The notes under the pieces: model-generated
The model's input: the letters and a program-made list of their open reading frames with translations, nothing else
Databases searched by the model: none
What the model was told of the DNA's origin: nothing
Translations under genes and position numbers: made by a program
Shown: positions 55,372 through 64,000 of the stretch, one piece after another
Layout: the number at the start of each line of letters is the position of its first letter
Numbering within the stretch: position 1 is the first letter of the stretch
DNA from: Plasmopara viticola
Taxonomy: Eukaryota > Oomycota > Peronosporomycetes > Peronosporales > Peronosporaceae
Direction: 5' to 3'
Assembly: GCA_001695595.3 (NCBI GenBank)
Contig: MBPM02000114.1
Coordinates: forward strand, 116,516 to 180,515
DNA: 64,000 nt

Positions 55372-56175
55372 TCATCCTTTCTTCAGTGTAAAACCTTTTG
55401 ACGAGAAGTCATTGACCTTAAAATCTTTCGACACCCATCCTTGGGTAATCGCCTTGGTTCTGACAAACTGAGCTTGAAAGTATAAACAGCGCCTATAAGA
55501 ACGTGGAATTGACCTGCTTGGAACGAAGTGCCTTACCATCCAGCTCGTCGACTGTTGTGAGCACATTGAATCGCGGCGCATTTGGAGCGTAGATTGTACT
55601 TGTGCTTACCCTCCAATATGCTGGTACGAATCCACCTCCAAGTACATCTCATTGCTCTAGGGTCAAGCTGTCCATGAGCAGCTGTGCGTCTAGATCGTTG
55701 GATTATAAATATTTGATGTGAACAGATCGTACTTGTCGACAAGGAACGCAATGTCGAGATCATCGAAGGCGCTTGCTATCGGCCTGAACAACAGCAATCC
55801 GTTATTCACAACGTCAATATTCTCGATTTGCACAAAATTATCTTTGAGGCGATCGTGTTCTCGTCGAGAAAGATGAGATGCAATCGCAACAGGACTCGGT
55901 AGACCAACTATCATCACCATGCAAAGAAGCACCGAGTCGCCGTTCTTATTTTCCCACAATCACATTTGAAGTCCTTCACCAATTGCTGCTTCAGCTTTTG
56001 AGTTCTCGAATCCGTGTAATGGGAACGTTCAAGAACGTGCGTTTAAACAACGTGGCAGCAATTGCTGCGTATAGAGAGGAAGTGTGGTCTTTGGCCGGAA
56101 ATACCACCAGCACGTGGATTTCCCCTTCGTTTGGCTCAAATCTCTCTCCAAGTTCGTAAAGTTCTTGATCCACAA
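55372..56175 (-). pseudogene. Crinkler with HNH-like tail, C' form (copy 9)
   Basis: A lost A in CTCCAAGTTCG breaks the LWIKNFTN segment (read as ELGERFEPNEGE), then IHVLVVFPAKD. HNH-like frame 55690-55959 is open and starts further upstream (MWENKNGDSVLLCMV). The tail is split between 55533-55763 and 55372-55581. Confidence 0.6.
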
Positions 56176-56208
56176 CGAACGGATCCTTGTGCGTAATGAA
56201 TCCGTCGT

Positions 56209-56725
56209 ATGACGAATAGTAGTCCGGGTAATAGCCAAAGGCTTTGCCACCGTATCCTTTGCCGTAACCATATTAGTCGTTGCCGTTGCCGTAGTTGTCA
56301 TTGCCGTGGCCGTAGTAGTCGTTGCCGTGGCCGTGGTGCTCATGGCTGTAGTCGTCGTAGTCCTTGCCGTATTTGCTGTAGCCGCGGTGTTCCTTGTGCA
56401 CGAAGCTCTTGTGGCTGTGGTCGTCGTCCTTGCAGGCGTAAGCATCGTGGCCGTGGTCCTTGTGATTATAGTCGTCTATGCCGTAGTTGTAGTCTGTTGA
56501 CTCGGTGGCCTGGGATTTATCGTCTTCCAGGCGCCGACTATAGTGCAATCAATGCCCATGTCGTGGTGTCTTTTGCGGTGGTCACAATCGCGCTTAAGCG
56601 GGTGGTGAATGTAGTCCCCGTAGGAGCCAAGGAGCGATTTCCGCTGGAGCATATTGGGCATCGATCGATTGCAGGATGGAGGCACTGACATATCGGCTTA
56701 GCACTGCAAGCATATTAAACTGCAT
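56209..56725 (-). pseudogene. Secreted heptad-repeat protein (copy 9, short repeat)
   Basis: Signal peptide at 56725 (MQFNMLAVLSRYVSAS), frame-broken after A-P-A-E. The repeat frame (56548-56273) has only three heptads (HHGHGNDY, YGHGNDN, YGNGND) and stops before the G-Y-G-K-G part. The SKYGKDYDDYSHEHH segment matches the full C copy 7 rather than the C' deletion allele, so this copy is a C/C' hybrid. Confidence 0.55.
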
Positions 56726-57302
56726 CTTGGCCGCGCAATTGCTTGACTTGAATGGATGTATCTGCTAGTTGTCGATTGCTGAGAAGAAGGCAAATGAAAA
56801 GTGAGAGAGCGCAATACCTTAAGAGCGCTTCCTATATGATGTGCCACGGCAAGAAAAGTCTCTTGCGAATCTCTTGCAAACTGTACGGCAAGCGTAATCA
56901 CTGTCGAGTCTCTTTCAGTATCTTTAGAGAGCTTTGTGTATGACGATCGACCGAAGTGCCAATGCAAAAGAATTTGCAAGAGAATGACATATTTCTAAAA
57001 GCCGATTGACAAGGGTACCTTAATTATGATTGTATAGAAAAGTAAAACAGATGATCGATCGGCTGGCTGTCCCCATTCTTGACACCTCGGAAAACTTATT
57101 CTTTAGCAAATTTTTTTGCCGTGGCACTTTGTATACAAAGCTTTCTTCAAAACTGAAAGAGACTAATGATAAAAGCGTCTGCGAACACATCAATAATCAG
57201 CATTTGATCATTTCTCGCTCTCTCACTTTTCATTTCGCCTTCTCCTCAGCAATCGACAACAAGCGAATACATCCATTCAAGTCAAGCAACTGCGCGGCCA
57301 AG
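56726..57302. promoter_or_regulatory. Divergent promoter region between C' copies 9 and 10
   Basis: About 575 bp, same organisation as 11631-12205 and not symmetric. Initiator-like TTCATTTCGCCTTCT at 57229-57243. An insertion GATCGATCGGC near 57053 is specific to this copy. Confidence 0.4.
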
Positions 57303-57910
57303 ATGCAGTTTAATATGCTTGCAGTGCTAAGCCGATATGTCAGTGCCTCCATCCTGCAATCGATCGATGCCCGAAATGCTCCAGCGGAATCGCTCCTTGG
57401 CTCCTACGGGGACTACATTCACCACCCGCTGAAGCGCGATTGTGACTACCGCAAAAGACACCACGACATGGGCATTGATTGCACTATAGTCGGCGCCTGG
57501 AAGACGATAAATCCCAGGCCACCGAGTCAATAGATTACAGAAACGGCAAAGACGACTATGAATACAAGGACTACGGCCACGTTGCTTACGCCTGCAAGGA
57601 CGACGACCACAGCCACAAGAGCTTCGTGCACAAGGAACACAGCGGCTACAGCAAATACGGCAAGGACTACACGACTACAGCCATGAGTACCACGGCCACG
57701 GCAACGACTTCTACGGCCACAGCAACGACCACCACGGCCACGACAATGACAACTACGGCAACGGCAATGACTACTATAGGTTACGGCGAAGGATTCGGTG
57801 GCAAAGCCTTTGGCTATTACCCGGACTACTATTCGTCATACGACGGGTTCATTACGCACAAGGATCCGTTCGTTGTGGATCAAAAACGACAACTTTGGAG
57901 AGAGATTTGA
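57303..57910 (+). pseudogene. Secreted heptad-repeat protein (copy 10, two compensating indels)
   Basis: Signal-peptide frame (57303-57533) passes LLGSYGDYIHHPLKRDC and stops after NPRPPSQ. The repeat frame (57479-57910) has RRLEDDKSQATES and SKYGKDY, loses a G and passes into Thr/Ala reading, then gains a G and returns to GYGEGFGGKAFGYYPDYYSS. So the middle alone is out of frame. It ends at the usual stop after L-W-R-E-I. Confidence 0.6.
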
Positions 57911-58660
57911 GCAAACGAAGGGAAAATCCACGTGCTGGTGGTGATTTCGGCCAAAGACCACACTTCCTCTCTATACGCAGCAATTGCTGCCACGTTGTTC
58001 TAACGCACGTTCTTGAACATTCCCAGTACCACGGATTCGAGAACTCAAAAGCTGAAGCAGCAATTGGTAAAGGACTTCAAATGTGATTGTGGGAAAATTA
58101 GAACGGCGACTCGATGCTCTTTGCATGGTAATGAATGTTGGTCTACCGATTCCTGTTGTGATTGCATCTCATCTTTTCCGACCAGAATACGATCGCCTCA
58201 AAGGTAATTTTGTGAAAATCGAGAATATTGACGTTGCGAATAACGGATTGCTGTTGTTCAGGCCGATAACAAGCGCCTTCGATGATCTCGACATTGCGTT
58301 CCTTGTCGATCTGTTCACATTAGACATTTTCAATCCAACGATCTAGACGCACAGCTGCTCATGGACAGCTTCATCCAAGAGCAATGGGATGTACTTGGAG
58401 GTGGATTCGTACCAGCATATTGAGGGCAAGCACAAGTCCAATCTACGCTTCAAATGCGCCGCGATTCAATGTGCTCAAAACAGTTGGCGAGCTGGATGGT
58501 AAGGCCCTTCGTGCTCCAAGCAGGTCAATACTGCGTCCTCTTAGGCGCTGTTTATACCATCAAGCTCAGTTGTTCAGAACAAAGGCGTTTACCCAAGGAT
58601 GGGTGTCGAAAGATTATAACTTCAATGACTTCTCGTCAAAAGGTTTAACTTTGTAAGAAA
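57873..58660 (+). pseudogene. Crinkler with HNH-like tail, C' form (copy 10)
   Basis: The LWIKN segment is damaged (AAAAACGACAACTTTGG); GKIHVLVVISAKD is kept in a broken frame. HNH-like frame 58083-58346 reads PVVIASHLFRPEYDRLKGN and NNGLLLFRPITSAFDDLDIA. The tail is at 58384-58656. Diverged from the other C' copies. Confidence 0.6.
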
Positions 58661-58932
58661 AGATGATATTGCTATTTCTTAGCAATATGAAAATTTTCAA
58701 AGTCCTCCATAGCGACTTCAATCACATTATCGTGGACGGTGATATAACTGTTCGTTTGCTGGGGCGATCTCATTGGAACACGTGTGGTTGAATAGAAGCC
58801 TGTGACGCTCGTTCGTTCTTATCACCCATATGATTTGATATCGTGTTAGCGAAGAAGAGCCTTGCGCTAATAACAGAACCTCGACAAGCAGCTAACGGGT
58901 TTCAGCTAAAGAGAAGACAAAAAAATCAGTAG

Positions 58933-59214
58933 CTAATTCTGATGCCGTGACTTATCGTTGAATGATGGATATTTATTCTTGATAGATTTATATTTAAACC
59001 ATTAAATGAAGTATTGCTTATCGTTTTCAACAATCCACTCAACGAACTCGTTTTTATGTTTCCGACGCACGATATAGCTATCGTCTCCAGATTGGAACTT
59101 GCTGTCTAAAAAGCGTATTATATTCGAGTCTTCCGATTGTTCGTTGTATAATCATCGACAGTATGAGGCATTTTGCTCATAGACTTCAAATTCAGACATT
59201 TCAAACTCAGACAT
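58933..59214 (-). pseudogene. E ORF, degenerate copy
   Basis: Mirror-oriented E with the conserved Trp of SYCRWL (residue 21) turned into a stop (TGA). It also lost bases in the R-R-G-K segment (TTTCCGACGCAC) and has changes in the second half (HLMV, DKQYF). Other mutations surround it, so this arm has decayed more than the others. Confidence 0.7.
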
Positions 59215-59687
59215 TTTTTGTAGTGTATGTGGTATATGGGGTATGCTCGGATAGATAATTCAGGATCACAATTTAATTAACTCACGACTGATTCATATTT
59301 TGTAATTCTTTTACGAAAAGATACTGTAATTACTTCATCGCGTAATGGTAGCTGTTTGTTGACATTTATGTTACATTTAGATTAAAAAAGACCAACCACT
59401 TGACTAAACAAATGTTGTGTTGATTTTTTGCGTCCGTAATTATGTTGATGATTTAGATTGTTATAGTTTTGTGCTTCAGTGTTTTCTGCCCATTGACACC
59501 ATAGGATGGGGCTTGTCAAAATTGGATTTTTATTTTTTTCTGTTTCTGATAGTGTAGGGATGGGGGTCAAGGAGTGTGTAAAAAGAGAAAAATAAGTTAT
59601 AGTGCAAATGTTCCTTTATCATCATATACTTTCATCGTTCATTGGACTCGTCTCCAGAAGACGTTCAAATTCAGCTCACGGTCTTAA

Positions 59688-59930
59688 ATGCAAAAGATTG
59701 CTTCCAACACGGTAAATTTATTTGAGGACGACGCCACAACCGCTTCTATTGTAGGCTACACAGCTGTTGAATCCAAAGATGGCCTTAACAGCAACAAATT
59801 CAACATTAAAATGGTGTTTTGTAATTTGATCATACAGCATACGGCTAGACGACTTCACTCGGCTTCATGGTCTCGGTTGACCGTACCATACAGTCATCTA
59901 TGGCCATGCTGTTTACAGTCGCTAACTTGA
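59688..59930 (+). CDS. Unrecognised ORF U1 (S2c)
   Basis: 80-codon frame still open in this more decayed arm, with changes at four or five residues (MQKIASN, NLFEDD, ESKDGLN, LQSLT). Confidence 0.3.
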   Translation: MQKIASNTVNLFEDDATTASIVGYTAVESKDGLNSNKFNIKMVFCNLIIQHTARRLHSASWSRLTVPYSHLWPCCLQSLT

Positions 59931-60297
59931 ATGAATACTTTACGTCACAGAAATCTTGACAACAATTGAGAATTAGATTTTATCTGCTGCTATGCAGTTC
60001 CTTCTCATTGCGAACAGACACGAAATTTGTTTTACTGCAAACCTTAGAATCTTCGACCAACTTCCATTATCGAACTGCTTAGGTTTAGATCGGCATTAGC
60101 AGCTTTTATTGTGTCAAAACTACAGTCAGCAAGTCAGCGTCAAATATATGCTGTTTGCGTATTTCACACGGACATATCAAATAGTTTAATAGTACCCACA
60201 CTCTAAAGGCTATTTGCTTTGGAATACTTAGGATCGGTACTAGTCATTGGGTTATGACTTTGAGTGGTTTTGGAAAAACCTTGAATCGTCATTAGTC

Positions 60298-60618
60298 ATG
60301 TCGAAGCTCAAAGTCCCGCCGGTGCGCATGGCGACACCCGGGTTTCGGCTACACTGTGGCCCTACGGGGTTCAATGAGGCTATTTTGTCATTAAACTTTC
60401 TACGATCAAACAATGAAACCGCAATGACATCTGACAAGCCACTTTTGACAAACGGGGTGTGCGACAAGGAGATCAAGTTGTGGAGCGTGGGTGAGATGGA
60501 GGACATCGCAGCCAAGGGCGGCTCAGCGCTTGAGTTCATTTCCAACCTCTCGAGGCACGATCGTTGCCTTGATTGTGTGCTGTTCTCACATGGACGAAAC
60601 ATTTTTTCTTGGCTGTAA
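60298..60618 (+). pseudogene. CAF-1 p60 N-terminal fragment (S2c, open)
   Basis: Open through the blade junction: MSKLKVPPVRMATPG, EAILSLNFLRSNN, TNGVCDKEIKLWSVGE, ALEFISNLSRHDRCLDCVLF, then NIFSWL and stop. The frame can be extended upstream to a Met at 60247. Two added residues (N-G-V for T-G) keep the frame. Confidence 0.6.
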
Positions 60619-61978
60619 CAAAAAAACCAATGAAGATGTTTTGGAAAATAGCTCGCCCTGTACTCCAATTAGCCCTCCTGGCTATGTTCAATGCAATATA
60701 ATAAAGCGATTTTTTTGTTATGTTATCAATGGTGTCATGGTCAACTTTCCATTAAAGTCGAAATGGTGCGCTGACTCTTGACGCCCAAAAGTCGTCCACG
60801 TCGTCATTATGCATTCTCTTGCCAACATATAGAAGACGCTTGTAACCATCGCTTACGACCACTGTATTCAGCACTCGAAGGCATCGATATTTGAGTTCAA
60901 AGAGCCGATGCGATACCAATAGTCAATCGCTGATGAAACTAATGTCTATTGGCTAGAAGGAAAACTGGGTCACAAACGATCGATCGATCAGATACTTAGC
61001 GTCATCCGATACACTCAATTTGATGCGCGGTCAAAATTAGTGCGATCTAACCGTATCAATTATGGGAAGGCCAAACATATATGACCAGGTAGGTGGCCCG
61101 ATCCATTCCAACTACTAGTAACATACGATCGTATGAAGCACAATGTAATCGGCTTGATAGGTTCTCATTAATTGCGCAACTATGGCTCACGTATTACTTG
61201 GAGTATGATCTACTTGCGTAGTAGGTCAACCGCGTTCTATTCACAATTTTTATCATCCGTCAACAACCACTAAGTCAGCAAGGTGTACGTGTCCAAACAG
61301 GCACAAAGTTATCAGACAAAGCATACAAGTATTTTGTGCTACACTCTAGCCGGTATAGCGCCCGATTCGCACCCACTTCTATAGAAGCTTCAGGGTGGGT
61401 GTTCATTTTGAAAAAACGTAAGAAATTTAGAAAAGAAAGGCTCAAGCATTAAATTCATCAACACACACGATTGGCCAATGTTCTTGTGGTAAACAAATGT
61501 TTTGTCCCACACAAACACCGTAAGCTACATGTCGACCCAGAGTTGAGCTTGGGCGGAAAAATGACGCGCGCTCTACCTGCTATCGGGAGTAGTCAAGTCC
61601 CAATATAGTGGGCTTTTAGCGACACAGTAGCCAATTAGTCAATTGCGCACACCGCGCGCAGTCTAAAAAGACTTTGTCTCAGCGCCACACCACTATCCTA
61701 CGACCTGTCAGTTCGGATCAACCAGCGACCGAGCTTAAGGAATAAGACGAGAACATAAAGAAAAGCTTCATAAATTTCCTTCCACGAAGCTTAGACCTTC
61801 TCCCCTGTCGGTGTTCAATGTGAGATTACAGCCTCGAAAAGTTTACAAGACCCGATATATTACACTGTTGTGGGCCTGAATACTCGAATTGTACCAATAG
61901 CGTCACACAAATGAGAGATGCAGAACAATTATAAGATGGTCTGGACAAAGCATCAAAGAAGGATTGTTGACGATGCTG

Positions 61979-64000
61979 TTTTAAGCGCTCATCAATTTGA
62001 GCATCTGAACGTACTTGAGGCTCCTCAGAAAGGACACCTCCAACCTTTTTACCAAAAAGAGAGCATTGAAACGTATGGTACACAATTAAGAAAGAATTTG
62101 CTATATGTAACACAAATGGTCCCGCCACTAGCTTCTCCTTGCTCCAACTTCATCAAGAGAGAAATCCATGCTTTACATTGCCTAAAACCGACTAAAAAGG
62201 TCAACCGCTTCCAAATACGCCGCAACTCTATACTCAATTGCATTGTTCGCTGGTCATAACAGTGGTACAAAGGAACCACAGAGAAGACCTTGTGCGTAAC
62301 AAGATATCGACAGACTGCCAGTAATTACATCGCTGTTAAACAGCCGATATGAAAAAGCGGTATCAAGAGTACCACAAGATGCGCATATCGCAGATCTCTC
62401 GATGCTTGTAGTGATTCGCTGTAGGTAATTATCGTGCCCGATCCACAAGCTGCTCACCGCAAATTAAGCCACACCCCTTAGTCTTGATACTGCTTCCGTA
62501 AACTATGGGTTAAGTGCAGCTTTTAAAGAATCGAATTCTATGTCAAATAAGCTGGCTGGAACAACATTCTTTTTGGGGATTACTATAAATTCGTAAAACT
62601 ATCTTTGTCGTAGCACAAACTACACGGCTTATCGTACCGTAAGATGTCTGGTCCATACCGACTGGCCAATGTATGTTTGGACAGGAGGCGAAGGACAAAA
62701 ATTACAGCTTAGCTTTCTACCACGTTAGCGATTCATCATACAATCGTTTTTGTATCATCCTTCATAGTAAGATTGTGACTTAGCACTATCGACGTCTAAC
62801 ACACCACACGTCCGACAAACGTGTGGCTAGGCTGCCACTCGATAAAAAGCAGAGCTTGCGACTCCAACGTGATCATGATGGGCGACACATGCCATCAATG
62901 ACAGTATATAATTTCCGATATTAGCAATGAGTTATGGTAGCACAAGTCGTTGCGAGCATTACTTTGAGTAGTGACAGAATGGCAAGCGCCAGCGTGATGT
63001 TAAGTTGTACAGAAATTTAAGTTTTACGTATGGTGCAACACTCGAACGACAAATGGTGCAAGTGCTTTATGGTTGGTCATTGAGCGGAGGCTTATCGAGC
63101 GACTTCGTTTTGTTGCAAGCTTTACCACCTAAGCGAAAGTATGACAAGTCCAGAAGGGAGAAAGCGAGTCCTTGCTTGAAAAATTAGCTTCGACACATTT
63201 TATTTAAATGACTGCGATACTAAGCCGCAATGTTTCAAGCTTTTTTTGGCATCAATGCGAACAAAGAGGTGACATATTTAATCAACGACAGTGCTACGAC
63301 GCATGCTATTCTGATGCAGAAACGTTTTTGGTTATTTTAGCAAACTTCAGATTCTAGCAATGTCATAGCCATCAAAAGTCTAGCTCGGCTGCTCGAGAAT
63401 GTTGTCGTGCTTTCAATTTCATCGACAAAACGAACGACTGCTAGTTCCACAGAAACAATTATGCAGCAAAGTTAAACCGAAACGTGCTAGAAAGAAACCT
63501 TTTTCACTAAGGTATTGCTCAAACGCAGCTGCACTGATTTGATGCAATCAGTGCATGTATGAAGTCGCTCCCTTTTACTGAGTGGTGGATGCAGACGGGA
63601 GCAAGCTTGACCATCAAACGCACGACGAGGGACGACAAGATAGATGTCTGACGAAAGAAAAGTAGAACAGCTATGCGAACATTCGTATAATTAGGCGTTG
63701 CCTTCGCATAGGGATAAAGGCGAACGGAGATGCATGTAATCACTTTACTTTCCTTTTAAACAAAGGTAGAAGAATGGATGGTCTTCAACTGTGGTCTCTA
63801 CTGCACACATTAACTTGGCTGTGGATGATGCATTGTTCTACACAAACCAAATGATGAGTTTTAAGAGCAAGTGTTACCTTCATCATGATCTATTTGGACA
63901 CTTCGAGCCTGGATAGCTTATTAAGGAAATTTATTCTGACATTTGACGTACCAAGAAAAATGTTTTGTGACGCATGTTCCAATCTAAATATTGCTTTTCG
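61979..64000. repeat. Module L reversed (copy d), cut by window end
   Basis: Mirror of the 13999-16700 module with scattered one-base losses. The frame 61918-62259 (plus; PQKGHLQPFYQKESIETYG then LRKNLLYVTQMVPPLASP) spans the S-L border and is the longest in this module, unrecognised. Other frames: 62254-62457, 63005-63187, 63519-63743. No gene assigned. Confidence 0.65.
62804..62826. repeat. Conserved hairpin CCACACGT (Ld)
   Basis: Same perfect hairpin, in an arm that has many other indels. Confidence 0.7.

Larger units (their letters stand above)
59215..61978. repeat. Module S, subtype S2 (copy c, reversed)
   Basis: Mirror of S2a and S2b with more small indels. U3 is shortened (59382-59570), U2 is not open. 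No recognised gene in 60800-61978. Confidence 0.7.

Overview
The window looks like nuclear DNA of an oomycete, probably a Phytophthora or downy-mildew type. Three family-level signs support this. Crinkler (CRN) remnants end their N-terminal half in HVLVVVP and carry an HNH-like tail. A MULE transposase is present. Initiator-like TCATTYY sequences lie 60-75 bp before predicted starts. No rRNA, tRNA or CRISPR array was seen. Almost every base belongs to a module that occurs at least twice, so this is an amplified, rearranged block rather than ordinary gene space.

Modules: M = MULE pseudogene plus a flanking unknown pseudogene. S = about 2.8 kb with two unknown small ORFs and the N-terminal piece of a CAF-1 p60 (CHAF1B-like) WD40 gene. 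E = a 94-codon ORF of two ExoX-C-like halves. L = about 2.6 kb with no recognised gene. C = a secreted Tyr/Gly/His/Asp-repeat pseudogene, then a CRN-HNH pseudogene, then a second CRN fragment. C' = a short form of C lacking the second CRN fragment.

Layout: M(end) S1 E at 1-4175, then a fold-back palindrome. E S(mosaic) L reversed at 4185-9830. C reversed and C forward, divergent, at 9830-14000. L S2 E at 14000-19764. C' reversed and C forward at 20028-23534. L' at 23535-26100. M S1 E at 26101-32548. C' reversed and C' forward at 32812-35750. E S2 L reversed at 35992-41760. C reversed and C forward at 41761-46309. L' at 46310-48670. M S1 E at 48671-55108. C' reversed and C' forward at 55372-58660. 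E S2 L reversed from 58933 to the end. The array therefore repeats head to tail (22,565 bp between the last two M copies, 28,271 bp between the first two), and each superunit is made of nested inverted repeats.

Most coding content is decayed. The MULE copies share frameshifts, the CRN copies lack the N-terminal LFLAK part, and the secreted-protein copies are out of frame between signal peptide and repeat. The exceptions are the E ORF, open in four of seven copies, and a chimeric ORF at 34262-35071 in which indels put a signal peptide, a repeat region and a CRN tail into one frame. There is no evidence that the genes form a pathway. The biological interest is the amplification mechanism and the chimeric CRN-type reading frames it makes.
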